Part shown: positions 53,550 to 63,440 of the stretch, in pieces
Position numbering within the stretch: the stretch's first letter is position 1
How the letters are laid out: each line of letters begins with the position of its first letter
Assembly: GCF_013046825.1 (NCBI RefSeq)
Contig: NZ_CP053187.1
Span: 747,001 to 811,000, forward strand
DNA length: 64,000 bases
Reading direction: 5' to 3'
Source: Turicibacter sanguinis
GTDB taxonomy: Bacteria; Bacillota_I; Bacilli_A; MOL361; Turicibacteraceae
Made by a program: the position numbers and the translations under genes
Notes under the pieces: generated by a model
Told to the model about the DNA's origin: nothing
What the model saw: only the letters and a program-made list of their open reading frames with translations
Database searches by the model: none

Positions 53550-54496
53550 ACGCGCTCCTCCTTTAACAGAACATAAATAAAGTAAATCCCACCGACAAAG
53601 TTAATAATAACCCCAATTGTTGTACTAAATTGGAACACTCTCTCAACTAAGAACTGACCTCCAATTAACGATACAATACTAATTAATATTGCACCTGGAA
53701 TTAAAACACTATGACGATAATCTTTAAATAATTGATAAGAGAGATTGGTTACCAGTAATCCTAAAAACGTAATAGGTCCTACAAGTGCTGTTGAAACAGC
53801 AACTAAAATTGAAACAACAACCAATAATTTTCGAACAATCTTATCGTAATCAATACCTAAATTAATCGCATGTTCACGCCCTAAAGATAAAACATCTAAT
53901 CGCTTCATATCTTTAAATGCCCATAAAAATGTAACAACTATTGTTAAAAATGAAATCATTAATAAAGATGATTTAACATTATTAAAACTTGCAAACATTT
54001 TATCTTGAACGATTAAAAATTCATTTGGATCCATCACCATTTGCATAAATGAAGATAAACTACTAAATAAGGTTCCAAAAATCATTCCGAGCATTAGTAA
54101 GAAGAATAAATTCTGATTTTCCTGCTTGAACATAATACGAAATAATACTAACGAAAACAGAACCATTAAAATTCCAGCTAAAATAAAGTTAACATTCGAA
54201 CCAATTAAAGCAACATTTGCTGATCCAAAAATAAAGACAATGACAGTTTGTAACATTGTATATAAGGAATCCAACCCAAGAACACTGGGCGTTAAAATCC
54301 GATTATTAGTAACTGTTTGAAAGATAACTGAGGATACTGCAATTCCCCCACCTGTTAACATAATCGCAATTAACTTTGGAATTCGTCTTGACAAAGCATA
54401 TTGATAAGAATTCGGATTTAATCCGTATGCTAAATATAATACGCTAAAGCCAATCGCTAAAATGAGTAGGATACTAAAAAACTTACGACGTTGCAT
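53546..54496 (-). CDS. siderophore ABC transporter permease, YclO-like
   Basis: One of two FecCD-type permeases. The 316-residue protein has about nine membrane segments and the ABC-facing motif LGREHAINLGIDYDKI near residue 200, and GPITFLGLLVTNLSYQLFKDYRH near 250. It heterodimerises with the product of the gene at 54483. Its start lies 14 bp inside the upstream gene and its stop overlaps the ATPase start, so the operon is tightly packed. Confidence 0.93.
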   Translation of the reverse strand: MQRRKFFSILLILAIGFSVLYLAYGLNPNSYQYALSRRIPKLIAIMLTGGGIAVSSVIFQTVTNNRILTPSVLGLDSLYTMLQTVIVFIFGSANVALIGSNVNFILAGILMVLFSLVLFRIMFKQENQNLFFLLMLGMIFGTLFSSLSSFMQMVMDPNEFLIVQDKMFASFNNVKSSLLMISFLTIVVTFLWAFKDMKRLDVLSLGREHAINLGIDYDKIVRKLLVVVSILVAVSTALVGPITFLGLLVTNLSYQLFKDYRHSVLIPGAILISIVSLIGGQFLVERVFQFSTTIGVIINFVGGIYFIYVLLKEERV

Positions 54497-55445
54497 TTGA
54501 TTTCCTCCTCATAATTAAAAATAAGAAGATAATGCTTCCAATGACACCTACCGTTAATCCAATCGTAACTTCGTATGGATAAATAACTAATCTACCAATC
54601 AAATCACAGATTAGTAAGAACAATGCTCCTAAAATAGCAGTATGACCTAAACTATTTTTTAGATTATCGCCTAAGTATAATGACACAATGTTAGGAACAA
54701 TGAGGCCGATAAATGGGATAGCTCCAATAGTAATGACGATAACTGATGTAATTAAAGCAACAATCGTTAATCCAATATTCACAATCCACTTATGATTAAG
54801 ACCTAAATTTGTTGAAAAATCTTCTCCCATTCCTGCGATTGTAAATTTATTAGCATATAAAAATGCAACGATAATAAGTGGAATACTTAAATAAATAAGC
54901 TCGAAATTTCCTTTCATCACATTTGTAAAATTTCCTTGAGCCCAAGATGAAATATTTTGGACTAAATCAAACTGATAGGCAATAAACGTTGTAATGGAGT
55001 TAACAACATTCCCAAGCATCATCCCGATTAAAGGGATAAATAAACTATTTTGAAATTTAATTTGCTTTAATATTCCCATGAATAAGAATGTTCCTGCTAA
55101 AGAACAAATAAAAGAAAAAAACATTTTATGTAGCGGAGATGCTCCAGCAAAGAATAACATAGCGATAAGCATTCCTAATTTAGCAAAATCGATTGTGGCA
55201 GCAGTCGTTGGAGAAACAAATTTATTTCGTGTTAATTGCTGCATAATTAAACCACAAATACTCATTCCAACCCCCGCAACTAATATACTTAGCAATCTCG
55301 GAATACGACTCACAAATAAAATAAATAATTGATCAATGTCTCCATTGATAACTGAATCTAACGTAACATTACTTGCTCCAACAAATACTGAAACAATAGA
55401 CAGTATTAACAATAGAATTAATAAATATCGCTTCTTCAAATTCAT
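54483..55445 (-). CDS. siderophore ABC transporter permease, YclN-like
   Basis: First gene of the iron-uptake operon, 320 residues with about nine membrane segments. FecCD-type landmarks are SRIPRLLSILVAGVGMSICGLIMQQLTRNKFVSPTT near residue 45, AGMGEDFSTNLGLNH near 200 and GAIPFIGLIVPNIV near 240. GGGGAAGAGG lies before the ATG. A perfect Fur box stands 67 bases upstream, so the operon should be repressed when iron is plentiful. Confidence 0.94.
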   Translation of the reverse strand: MNLKKRYLLILLLILSIVSVFVGASNVTLDSVINGDIDQLFILFVSRIPRLLSILVAGVGMSICGLIMQQLTRNKFVSPTTAATIDFAKLGMLIAMLFFAGASPLHKMFFSFICSLAGTFLFMGILKQIKFQNSLFIPLIGMMLGNVVNSITTFIAYQFDLVQNISSWAQGNFTNVMKGNFELIYLSIPLIIVAFLYANKFTIAGMGEDFSTNLGLNHKWIVNIGLTIVALITSVIVITIGAIPFIGLIVPNIVSLYLGDNLKNSLGHTAILGALFLLICDLIGRLVIYPYEVTIGLTVGVIGSIIFLFLIMRRKSNATS

Positions 55446-55511
55446 ACCTCTTCCCCGTTGTCAACATATTTACTCTCAATAAATTCTATGTTATAATTAA
55501 TCCAACTTAAT

Positions 55512-55526
55512 TGATAATTATTATCA
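55512..55526. promoter_or_regulatory. perfect Fur box upstream of the iron-uptake operon
   Basis: TGATAATTATTATCA is an exact match to the 7-1-7 Fur consensus TGATAATNATTATCA, located between the divergent transporter and AraC genes. Confidence 0.9.
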
Positions 55527-55612
55527 TTTGTTTTTATTATAACAGTTAACCAAGTAACATTCTTAACTATGTTTAGATTTTTATAACTATATTTAGGTTT
55601 TAGCCTTTTTAT

Positions 55613-55627
55613 TGATAATAATTATTA
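55613..55627. promoter_or_regulatory. near-perfect Fur box upstream of the AraC gene
   Basis: TGATAATAATTATTA differs from the 7-1-7 Fur consensus at one position and is part of a longer AT-only repeat to about 55632. It lies about 35 to 50 bases before the AraC start. Confidence 0.75.
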
Positions 55628-55661
55628 TTATCTTTTTATTTTTTTATATGGAGGGAAAAAA

Positions 55662-56021
55662 ATGAACGATACAAACAAAAATAAAGCTCCAAATTCCGGT
55701 CTTTATGGCCCACAAGTTTTAGCATATATCTCAAATAATTACGATCGAAACTTAGTTTTAGAAGACGTTGCTAGCTACTTTCATCTTAATAAATGCTATT
55801 TTTGTTCTGTTTTAAAAAAGGAATTGGGGAAAACTTTCTCACAAGTTGTTAATGAAATTAGAATTGAAAATAGTAAACCACTACTCGAGGAAGGAAGATT
55901 ATCAACCCTTGAAGTTGCATTAACAGTTGGATTTAATAATCAAAACTATTTCAATATGACATTCAAAAAAATAACAGGGATGACACCCCTACAATATCGT
56001 CGAATTGCAAATCAAAAATAA
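55662..56021 (+). CDS. one-domain AraC-type regulator
   Basis: A 119-residue DNA-binding protein consisting only of the AraC double helix-turn-helix domain: VLEDVASYFHLNKCYFCSVLKKELGKTF (first HTH, about 32-60) and TLEVALTVGFNNQNYFNMTFKKITGMTPLQYRR (second, about 82-114). No ligand-binding or dimerisation domain is present. It is divergent from the siderophore transporter, with two Fur boxes between, so it probably activates that operon and is itself iron-repressed. GGAGGG lies six bases before the ATG. Confidence 0.88.
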   Translation: MNDTNKNKAPNSGLYGPQVLAYISNNYDRNLVLEDVASYFHLNKCYFCSVLKKELGKTFSQVVNEIRIENSKPLLEEGRLSTLEVALTVGFNNQNYFNMTFKKITGMTPLQYRRIANQK

Positions 56022-56054
56022 AAAAGGTCAAAGCACAAGCTTTGACCTTTTTTA
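56018..56054. terminator. shared terminator of the AraC and 56055 genes
   Basis: AAAAAAGGTCAAAGC and GCTTTGACCTTTTTT with a four-base loop lie between convergent genes. Confidence 0.9.
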
Positions 56055-57335
56055 TTAATCTACTAATAATTCACGAAGTACACGTCCATCTGCTTCAGGC
56101 ATTTCAAATCCTAAAATAGCTGCACATGTTGGAGCAATATCCACAACTTTAGCAACTGAGATTTCTTTTCCTTCAAGTACCCCTGGACCACTTAAAATTA
56201 AACATGGTTGCTCCCCTTTACTTGGGATATGTCCATGTGTACCACGACTTACACGATAATCATCATTCATAATTGGATTTTGATAATCAGCTAATAGATT
56301 CCATCCAAATGCGGCTCCTTCTTTAGCTTCTAATACAAATGTAAACTCTCCATTTAAACGATACGTTTTATTAACTTCCTCACGCGTAAAAATATGCTCA
56401 ATATGTAATAAATCACGATTTTCGTTTAATAACTGATAAACCTTTTGAACCATTTCTTCATCTTTAGGATTTTTTAAATAAACTTGAGCAGATACAGCAC
56501 TAGATTGGATATAAGCTTCCCAATCTGTCATTTTTCCATTCTCATCTACTGTTAATAATCCATTTTCAATTAATAATTTATTCGCATTAATATTCATATC
56601 CACATCAACTTGTCCATGATCTGAACAGAAAACAAACGTTGTTTTTTCATATAAATCATTTGCTTTTAAAGCATTTACAACGATTGCTAACATATCATCT
56701 AAATATTTATACGCATCTACTAATTTTTCAGATAATACCCCGTGTGAATGACGATAATGATCTGGTAATGTCATATGCATTAACATTACATCTGGTTGAT
56801 ATTTATTAATAACATATTCTGTTGCTTTTGCAGAAAATTTATCTGTTGAATAATAATTTGGTAACGTCCATGCTTCCGCACAATAGTCCCACATTTCCTG
56901 TGTTAAAACATCATTTGAATTTTTACGAATTTCAGATTCTTGTTCTTCTTTAGGATAATGAATTCCAGCACGTTGAACAACATAATCAACATTTGCTCCT
57001 ACTAATGTTGGCCAACTATTAATAAATGCTGAATAACCATTTTCTTGAGCTAGTTCAGGTAGAATTTGAGCTTTATTTTGTGAACGTAACTCATACCAAG
57101 GTGCATTATTAACTAATGGTGTAAATACCTCATTTGTGATAATTCCATGTTTATTAGGATAAGTTCCTGAAACAATCGATGCATGAGCTGTATAAGTCAT
57201 TGATGGATATACTGTCTCAACTGATTTTACAATTGATGCTTTTTTTAAAATTGGTCCAAACGTTGGTAACTGTTTTAAAATTTCAATATCTTTACCAATC
57301 ATCGCATCTAATGACATCAATAATAATTTCTTCAT
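56055..57335 (-). CDS. nucleotide pyrophosphatase/phosphodiesterase-type protein
   Basis: A 426-residue enzyme of the alkaline-phosphatase superfamily, NPP type, that hydrolyses phosphodiesters or pyrophosphates. The metal-site Asp is in LLLMSLDAMIG at the N terminus, the nucleophilic Thr in YPSMTYTAHASIVSGTYPNKHGI near residue 45, LMHMTLPDHYRHSHG near 190, FVFCSDHGQVDVD near 240 and GTHGHIP near 370. No signal peptide, so it is probably cytoplasmic, unlike eukaryotic NPPs. The ATG at 57335 is preferred over a GTG at 57344 whose ribosome site would be too close. Confidence 0.88.
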   Translation of the reverse strand: MKKLLLMSLDAMIGKDIEILKQLPTFGPILKKASIVKSVETVYPSMTYTAHASIVSGTYPNKHGIITNEVFTPLVNNAPWYELRSQNKAQILPELAQENGYSAFINSWPTLVGANVDYVVQRAGIHYPKEEQESEIRKNSNDVLTQEMWDYCAEAWTLPNYYSTDKFSAKATEYVINKYQPDVMLMHMTLPDHYRHSHGVLSEKLVDAYKYLDDMLAIVVNALKANDLYEKTTFVFCSDHGQVDVDMNINANKLLIENGLLTVDENGKMTDWEAYIQSSAVSAQVYLKNPKDEEMVQKVYQLLNENRDLLHIEHIFTREEVNKTYRLNGEFTFVLEAKEGAAFGWNLLADYQNPIMNDDYRVSRGTHGHIPSKGEQPCLILSGPGVLEGKEISVAKVVDIAPTCAAILGFEMPEADGRVLRELLVD

Positions 57336-57499
57336 ATCATCCACGCCCTTTCTTTGCTGTCCTCAGATATAAAATAACTTTATTAATATGATGACATAAT
57401 TTTGTATAAATGTCCAATATTTCCGCTCACGCCTTCCTTAGTCCACACGTATAGTAATATTGAGCTCAATCTCGACAAAAGCGATAAGGAGTGACACTG

Positions 57500-57685
57500 A
57501 TGAAAGTATTAAATACTATTCTTATCATTTGTGGTTTATTATTATTTTACATCGGACTTCAAGCAGATACCCAAGCTCCTTCAAACTCTTCTGATTTTTC
57601 AAGCCTAAGATATCAGCTTGAACAAGGTAATATTGATCTCCGCCCTAATATCATTAAAGTTATTGATGAATTCTATCCGATGTAA
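57500..57685 (+). CDS. small single-span membrane protein, 61 residues
   Basis: MKVLNTILIICGLLLFYIGL forms a single N-terminal membrane segment followed by a Ser/Pro linker and a short outer tail (SSLRYQLEQGNIDLRPNII). Family unknown. GGAG lies eight bases before the ATG at 57500; an upstream in-frame GTG at 57491 overlaps the ribosome site. A terminator follows at once. Confidence 0.7.
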   Translation: MKVLNTILIICGLLLFYIGLQADTQAPSNSSDFSSLRYQLEQGNIDLRPNIIKVIDEFYPM

Positions 57686-57727
57686 TAAAAAAATCCATTA
57701 TTTCAAAATGAAATAATGGATTTTAAT
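57686..57727. terminator. shared terminator of the 57685 and 57729 genes
   Basis: AAAATCCATTATTTC and GAAATAATGGATTTT with an AAAAT loop, between convergent genes. Confidence 0.9.
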
Positions 57728-57728
57728 T

Positions 57729-58028
57729 TTATCCAAAAATAATTTTATAAATAACGTAAAACCAACCAAGTAATCCATGAATAATCGCCCATAAAATAGA
57801 GTGATGTGCTGTGTAAGAGATAACAACTGCAAGCATCATTCCTAAATTATAGCTTTTTCCTAGAACCGACATCATTCCCTTTCTTAGTTCATGTCGATAA
57901 TCGTTTCTTAATTCTTGGCGAAGCTCTTCTTTAAGTTCCTCACGCCAATAATCCTTTTGTGAAGATGTACTTCCATCACTAATAACTTCACCTTCAACTA
58001 CTTCAATATTATCTTCATAGCGATTCAT
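57729..58028 (-). CDS. small membrane protein with acidic-basic coiled N terminus, 99 residues
   Basis: The first 50 residues are strongly charged (KDYWREELKEELRQELRNDYRHELRK), probably a cytoplasmic helix, followed by two hydrophobic stretches (about 52-72 and 78-97). No family recognised. AAAGGATG precedes the ATG. It lies 17 bp downstream of hslO on the same strand and is probably co-transcribed with it. Confidence 0.75.
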   Translation of the reverse strand: MNRYEDNIEVVEGEVISDGSTSSQKDYWREELKEELRQELRNDYRHELRKGMMSVLGKSYNLGMMLAVVISYTAHHSILWAIIHGLLGWFYVIYKIIFG

Positions 58029-58045
58029 ATTAATTCATCCTTTAA

Positions 58046-58921
58046 TTACTTTACTCGTTCTTTTAAAGCTTCTAATTCTTCAGCAGTAAATTGATAACGT
58101 TCCATACAGAAATGACAAACTGCCTCCGCACCGTGATCTTCATCAATCATCGCTTGGATTTCATTTTCTCCTAAACTAATAATTCCATTTTCAAATTTAT
58201 CTTTTGAACATTTACATTCAAAATGAACATCATGACGATCTAAAATACGAACATTTTCCGAACCAAAAATCGTTTCTAAAATTTGTTCAGGAGTAAGACC
58301 TCCATCAATCATTTGAGAAACAGGTTTAATATTAGATAAAGCAGTTTCTAACTTCACTAATGTTTCTTCTGTAGCTCCTGGCATTACTTGAATAATAAAT
58401 CCTCCAGCTGCTTTAACTGAGTTATCTGGTTCAACTAAAACCCCTACGCCAACAGCAGATGGAACTTGTTCAGATACTGCAAAATAATACGTAAAGTCAT
58501 CACCAATTTCACCTGATTGTAACGGAACTTGTCCTGTGAAATAATCTTTTAATCCTAAATCCTTTGTCACTGATAACTGCCCATCAGTTCCAACAGCCAT
58601 CCCTACATTTAATTTTCCTGAATTATATTGGAAGTGTACTTCTGGATTCGTAACATATCCACGTACAATACCTTTTGAGTCTGCATCTACAATAATTGAA
58701 CCGATTGGTCCATTTCCATTAATACGAATAGTAATTGTTTCTTCACCTTTTAACTGGCTTCCCATCATAGCAGCAACCGTTAAAGTTCTACCAAGAGCAG
58801 CCGAAGCAGTTGGCCAGCAACCGTGACGACGACGTCCTTCTTCAACTAAATTTGTTGAACTTACAGCAAATGCACGAATTTGATCATCAAATGCTAATGC
58901 TTTAACTAAATAATCTTTCAT
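58046..58921 (-). CDS. hslO: 33-kDa redox-regulated chaperone Hsp33
   Basis: Holdase activated by oxidative unfolding; the C-terminal zinc site releases Zn2+ when oxidised. The 291-residue protein has the N-terminal start [30 protein letters not shown], and the switch cysteines in FECKCSK near residue 235 and VCHFCMERY near 268. Length is standard. AGGAGG lies seven bases before the ATG. It sits beside the ftsH-hpt-tilS group, as in many Bacillota, but has its own transcript with the small membrane protein. Confidence 0.96.
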   Translation of the reverse strand: MKDYLVKALAFDDQIRAFAVSSTNLVEEGRRRHGCWPTASAALGRTLTVAAMMGSQLKGEETITIRINGNGPIGSIIVDADSKGIVRGYVTNPEVHFQYNSGKLNVGMAVGTDGQLSVTKDLGLKDYFTGQVPLQSGEIGDDFTYYFAVSEQVPSAVGVGVLVEPDNSVKAAGGFIIQVMPGATEETLVKLETALSNIKPVSQMIDGGLTPEQILETIFGSENVRILDRHDVHFECKCSKDKFENGIISLGENEIQAMIDEDHGAEAVCHFCMERYQFTAEELEALKERVK

Positions 58922-59072
58922 TTAATGTGCCTCCTTGTTGTCTCTTTTATTTCTTAGGAAATCATTTTTATGTTGTCTATGATAACAAAAATACACTTAT
59001 TTTTCTACTCATTATTGTCAGTATTAATTTTATATTGAGCTAATAGGAAAAATTTATTTACATCATCTCATA

Positions 59073-59110
59073 AAAAAACCGTTTCTCTAATGAGAAACGA
59101 TTTTTTTATT
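59073..59110 (-). terminator. terminator of the tilS-hpt-ftsH operon
   Basis: ATCGTTTCTC and GAGAAACGGT arms with a short loop are followed by seven T on the minus strand, overlapping the ftsH stop. Confidence 0.9.
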
Positions 59111-61142
59111 ATAACTCTTCAATTGGAGGTAATTCATCCTTTGAATGAGTTAATGTTGATTTTAATTGATAATTATTATTTTCACGCACTAATTTGAAAT
59201 TAGCTTGTTTTTTATCATCTTTATTAGAGCTACTAATTGTATAAGCTGTTGTTTCTAAGTGACCTTTTTCAACTAACTCATCAATTTGTTCTTTCGTTAA
59301 TGTTTCATACTCTAACAATGTTTCAGCGATTAATTTTACTAAATCTTGATTTTGCTCAAGAACCTTGCGACAACGTTCATAACATTCACTAATAATCTCA
59401 TGAATTGCCTCATCAATTTGACGTGCTAAATGATCAGAGAAGTTCTTATCTTTATTATAGTCACGTCCTAAGAATACATTTCCACTACGTTGTTCGTATT
59501 GGATAGGCCCTAATTTACTCATCCCGTATTCAGTAACCATCGCACGTGCAATAGCAGTTGCTTTTTGGAAGTCATTATGAGCTCCCGTTGTTACCTGGTG
59601 GAACGTTAACTCTTCTGAGACACGTCCAGCTAATAATCCAGTAATACGGTCTAATAAATCTTGTTTAGTTTGTAAATAAGTTTCCTCTTCAGGAAGCATT
59701 AAAGCATATCCTCCCGCTTCTCCACGAGGAATAATTGTAACTTTATGTACAATCTCTGCATTTTCAAGTTTTAATCCAACAACAGCATGTCCTGCTTCAT
59801 GATAAGCAACAACACGTCGTTCTTTTGGTGAGAATACTTTTGATTTTTTAGCAGGTCCCATCATAACGCGATCCGTTGCTTCATCGACATCACGCATTTG
59901 AATTTCTTTACGATTTTCACGAGCTGCTAATAAAGCAGATTCATTTAATAAGTTTTCAAGATCCGCTCCACTAAATCCTGGTGTACGTCTTGCAATATCT
60001 TCTAAACGTACTTCAGGTGCTAAACGTTTATTACGTGCATGCACTTTTAAGATTGCTTCACGTCCTTTAACATCTGGACGACCAATTGTAATTTGACGGT
60101 CAAAACGTCCTGGTCGTAATAAAGCCGGATCTAAAACGTCTGGACGGTTAGTTGCAGCCATTACGATAATACCTGAATTTGGACCAAATCCGTCCATCTC
60201 AACAAGTAACTGATTTAATGTTTGTTCACGTTCATCGTGTCCTCCACCCATACCAGCTCCACGTTGACGCCCTACTGCATCAATCTCATCGATAAAGATA
60301 ATACAAGGCGCTGTTTTCTTCGCAGTTTGGAACATATCGCGTACACGACTTGCCCCTACCCCTACGAACATTTCAACGAAATCAGAACCTGAAATTGAGT
60401 AGAAAGGTACTCCAGCTTCTCCTGCAACTGCACGAGCTAATAACGTTTTACCTGTACCTGGAGGCCCTACTAATAAAATACCTTTTGGAACACGTGCTCC
60501 CATTTCATTATACTTAGCTGGACTTTTTAAGAAATCGACAACCTCAACCAATTCTTCTTTCTCTTCATCATTTCCAGCAACATCTTCGAACGAGATTCCT
60601 TCTTGTTTAGATAATTTAGCACGGCTCTTACCAAAATCAAACGCCTTATTATTCCCTCGTTGTGCTGATTTAAACATAAACATGATGACACCTAGGAATA
60701 AAACAGTTATTAACGCGTAAGAAAGGAATGACCATATCTTACCTACACTTGAAGCTAATTTATTATTAATTTCAATGTTATTTGATAATGCTAAATCATA
60801 AATACGTGACAATTCCGAATTTGGAACATTTGCAGTATAGATAGTTTTCTTTCCATCTACCATCATTTCACCTTGAACAGACCACATATTTTGATTGTCT
60901 TCACCATCTACTGGTTGAACATATAATGAAACAATTTTTCCTGATTCTAAATCACTTAATAATTGTTCATAACGTGGCTCTTCAATTTTCTGTGTTTCCT
61001 GTGGAATAAATAAGAAACCATATAACCCTAAAACAATGATAAATAGAATAAAGTAGATTCCAATACTTTGTGGACCTTTTTTATTAAAACTACTTTTCTT
61101 TTTCATGCTTTTAATTTTATCTTTTGGATTAATTGGCGGCAT
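59109..61142 (-). CDS. ftsH: ATP-dependent zinc metalloprotease FtsH
   Basis: Membrane-bound AAA protease that degrades misfolded membrane and regulatory proteins. The 677-residue protein has two N-terminal membrane segments (about 27-46 and 133-155) bracketing a small outer domain. The AAA module has [11 protein letters not shown] near 225, Walker B IIFIDEID near 283 and SRH region [13 protein letters not shown] near 340. The peptidase has HEAGHAVV near 447 and the third ligand Asp in a later helix. AGAGGTG lies before the ATG. It is the last gene of tilS-hpt-ftsH. Confidence 0.98.
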   Translation of the reverse strand: MPPINPKDKIKSMKKKSSFNKKGPQSIGIYFILFIIVLGLYGFLFIPQETQKIEEPRYEQLLSDLESGKIVSLYVQPVDGEDNQNMWSVQGEMMVDGKKTIYTANVPNSELSRIYDLALSNNIEINNKLASSVGKIWSFLSYALITVLFLGVIMFMFKSAQRGNNKAFDFGKSRAKLSKQEGISFEDVAGNDEEKEELVEVVDFLKSPAKYNEMGARVPKGILLVGPPGTGKTLLARAVAGEAGVPFYSISGSDFVEMFVGVGASRVRDMFQTAKKTAPCIIFIDEIDAVGRQRGAGMGGGHDEREQTLNQLLVEMDGFGPNSGIIVMAATNRPDVLDPALLRPGRFDRQITIGRPDVKGREAILKVHARNKRLAPEVRLEDIARRTPGFSGADLENLLNESALLAARENRKEIQMRDVDEATDRVMMGPAKKSKVFSPKERRVVAYHEAGHAVVGLKLENAEIVHKVTIIPRGEAGGYALMLPEEETYLQTKQDLLDRITGLLAGRVSEELTFHQVTTGAHNDFQKATAIARAMVTEYGMSKLGPIQYEQRSGNVFLGRDYNKDKNFSDHLARQIDEAIHEIISECYERCRKVLEQNQDLVKLIAETLLEYETLTKEQIDELVEKGHLETTAYTISSSNKDDKKQANFKLVRENNNYQLKSTLTHSKDELPPIEEL

Positions 61143-61157
61143 CTTCGCACCTCTTTC

Positions 61158-61697
61158 TTAATTCATGTAGACTTCTTCTTTAAGAATTCCTACATATGGT
61201 AAATTTCTATAATACTCATCATAATCTAATCCATAACCAACAACAAAGGCTTTTGGAATTGTAAATCCAATGTATTTTGGTTCCATTACAACTACTCGAC
61301 CTTCTGGTTTATCCAACATTGTTACTACTTCAACACTTGCAGCTCCGCGATGTTTTAAAAGTGCGATAACTTTATCTAAAGTAAATCCTGTATCTACAAT
61401 GTCTTCAACAATAATGATATGACGTCCCTCTACTGAGATATCAATATCTTTTAAAATCTTAACTTGTCCAGTTGAAGCGGTTCCCCCATGATAACTAGAA
61501 ACATCCATAAACTCAATTTGAACTGGAATATTCATGCACTTCATTAAATCTCCGATAAACGGAACAGATCCTTTTAATAACCCTAATAAAACCGGTTTTT
61601 TATCCGCATAGTCGATTTCTAATTGCTTCGCTAATTCTGCAGCTTTAGCTTCGATTTGTTCAGTTGTTAATAAAATTTCTTTAATATCGTTATGCAT
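61158..61697 (-). CDS. hpt: hypoxanthine phosphoribosyltransferase
   Basis: Converts hypoxanthine and guanine with PRPP to IMP and GMP. The 179-residue protein shows LLGLLKGSVPFIGDLMK near residue 42, the PRPP-binding signature IIIVEDIVDTGFTL near 92, and KAFVVGYGLDYDEYYRNLPYVGIL near the end. The ATG at 61697 lies inside the end of tilS (8-bp overlap ATGCATAA) and uses GGAGG ten bases upstream; an in-frame ATG nine bases earlier is too close to that site. The overlap is the conserved tilS-hpt coupling of Bacillota. Works with pbuG and guaA. Confidence 0.97.
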   Translation of the reverse strand: MHNDIKEILLTTEQIEAKAAELAKQLEIDYADKKPVLLGLLKGSVPFIGDLMKCMNIPVQIEFMDVSSYHGGTASTGQVKILKDIDISVEGRHIIIVEDIVDTGFTLDKVIALLKHRGAASVEVVTMLDKPEGRVVVMEPKYIGFTIPKAFVVGYGLDYDEYYRNLPYVGILKEEVYMN

Positions 61698-63069
61698 CTT
61701 CTTCATTCCCTCCGAGGTGACAATAATCAATTGTAATCGTTTTACCATTTAAATGTTGTTGACAATAAGATGATTTTTTTAAAAGTGGAATCCAGATAAT
61801 TCGATCATTCGAATCTGTAATAATCGGCCATGTATCTCTTAAATGTTTGGGAACTCTACATTCAATCATAATTTCTTTAATTTTTTTCGTTCCATGTCCG
61901 TTCATTAGAGTGATACGATCACCTGGTTTGCGTGTTCTAACCTTTAAAGGTAATTCTATTTCATTATAACACAAATCAACTTTATTAATGCAAGATTTTT
62001 CCGTTTTTTCATCGACTTTGTTCTCCCTTATACACAAAGTAGAACCTTGAGGTAAGACAAGCGTAGAATCTACATCTAAAATCATCTCATATGGCTCTAT
62101 TTCATCAAGCATTGTAGAGAATTGTACTATATCATAGGCTATAACACAACAAATTTGATTAGGTAACGTCACGCTCAAATTAGGTTTTGAACTCTGCATA
62201 ACTGACAGTACTTCTTCAATATGTACAGTTTGAATATCCTTTATCATAAACTGCTGAAGAATTCGTTTAATCAATCGTCTTGATAAGCTTTTAGGAAGGC
62301 TATTTATAAAACTTCTTGAAACTTTAAATACTCCCTTAATTTCAGAAACTTCATTCATTAATTGATCAACCTGTAAATTAAAAAACGCTTCATCTTCACT
62401 TAACTGCTCACTAATGCTTCGAGAATGTTCATAAACAGAAAAAGTTTCTTCTGCTAAAGCTGGAATAATATATTTTCGAATTCGATTACGAGTATACACA
62501 TCGCTTTGATTTGATTCATCCTCTCTGTACTCAATTCTAGACTCACTACAATACTTGTAAATATCATCTTTTGTTACCTCGATTAATGGTCTAATTATTT
62601 TCAATCCGCAATACTCCACTATCGGTTCTATTCCAATTAAACCACTAACTGTACTATGATATAAAAGTCTATAAATTTGTGTTTCTAAATGATCATCGGC
62701 ATGATGCGCTGTCACAATACAATCTGCTTTATAATTAGCAGCAACTCTTTTAAAAAAGTTATATCTTTCTCTTCTCGCATATTCATGAAAATTTTCATTA
62801 GTTAAACACTTAGGTAAATAATAAACCTCATAATCTAATCCATTTTCTAATGCTATTTTGTTAACTAGAACCTCGTCTAAATCTGAGTTTTCACGCTTCT
62901 TGTGATTCACATGAGCTACAACTAAATGAAGGTTATACAGTTCTTTAATTTCGACTAGCAAATTTAGTAATGCCATTGAATCTGCCCCGCCTGAAACTGC
63001 GACAACAACTGATTTATTTTTCTCCAATAAATTGTATTTTTTTATCGTCCTTAATATAACCTTTTTCAT
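61690..63069 (-). CDS. tilS: tRNA(Ile)-lysidine synthase
   Basis: Modifies C34 of the CAU-anticodon tRNA-Ile to lysidine, so it reads AUA; essential. The 459-residue protein has the PP-loop VVAVSGGADSMALLNLL near residue 22, VVAHVNHKKRENSD near 50, IVTAHHADDHLETQIYRL near 110, and an IRKYIIPAL linker. C-terminal TilS substrate-binding domains follow, ending IPLLKKSSYCQQHLNGKTI. GGAG lies twelve bases before the ATG, a weak spacing. A TATAAT at 63113-63118 may serve as its promoter. It heads tilS-hpt-ftsH. Confidence 0.96.
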   Translation of the reverse strand: MKKVILRTIKKYNLLEKNKSVVVAVSGGADSMALLNLLVEIKELYNLHLVVAHVNHKKRENSDLDEVLVNKIALENGLDYEVYYLPKCLTNENFHEYARRERYNFFKRVAANYKADCIVTAHHADDHLETQIYRLLYHSTVSGLIGIEPIVEYCGLKIIRPLIEVTKDDIYKYCSESRIEYREDESNQSDVYTRNRIRKYIIPALAEETFSVYEHSRSISEQLSEDEAFFNLQVDQLMNEVSEIKGVFKVSRSFINSLPKSLSRRLIKRILQQFMIKDIQTVHIEEVLSVMQSSKPNLSVTLPNQICCVIAYDIVQFSTMLDEIEPYEMILDVDSTLVLPQGSTLCIRENKVDEKTEKSCINKVDLCYNEIELPLKVRTRKPGDRITLMNGHGTKKIKEIMIECRVPKHLRDTWPIITDSNDRIIWIPLLKKSSYCQQHLNGKTITIDYCHLGGNEEDA

Positions 63070-63189
63070 TTAATTCTATTTCTCCTTGCCCTTTAAAAAA
63101 CGCTTATTATCTATTATATCCATTTTGAGGTAAAAAAAAAGCATTCCCCTTACTTTCATACACTTTTTCTTAATATCCTCCAAACAACA

Positions 63190-63221
63190 AAAAATCAGAT
63201 CCTAGATAGAATCTGATTTTT
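63190..63221 (-). terminator. terminator upstream of tilS
   Basis: AAAATCAGAT and ATCTGATTTT with a ten-base loop are followed by a short T-run on the minus strand. It ends the hairpin-rich RNA described next, about 120 bases before the tilS start. Confidence 0.85.
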
Positions 63222-63440
63222 AAATTTATAATGAGCTCATTATTACAAATTAAACTTCAACAAATGACATGATTCGCGACTATCACATCATTCAAACCGG
63301 TCCCTTTACATATTCGGAACCTTCGAATACGCCCCTGTATCCGAAATAACGATTTACAAAATCGTGGATAATATTCAATTGTTTGTCCGAACACGTCCCT
63401 ACTCTAGTAGGACACTTCCATCATAAAATGGTTTTAAAAT
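63190..63440 (-). ncRNA. candidate hairpin-rich RNA upstream of tilS
   Basis: On the minus strand a row of strong local hairpins is visible: GTCCTAC/GTAGGGAC (63400-63419 region), ACGATTT/AAATCGT (63349-63365), TTCGGATAC/GTATTCGAA with loop AGGGGC (63322-63345), GGTTCC/GGGACC (about 63299-63321), TGAT-G-TGAT/ATCA-T-GTCA (about 63266-63291), the perfect palindrome TAATGAGCTCATTA (63228-63242) and the terminator. No open frame. It is either a separate small RNA or a regulated leader of tilS; no known riboswitch was recognised. Confidence 0.5.

Noticed and set aside
63190-63440. T-box leader or known riboswitch upstream of tilS
   Set aside because: The T-box antiterminator sequence (TGGNACCGCG) is absent; GGGACCGG is the nearest text and does not fit.
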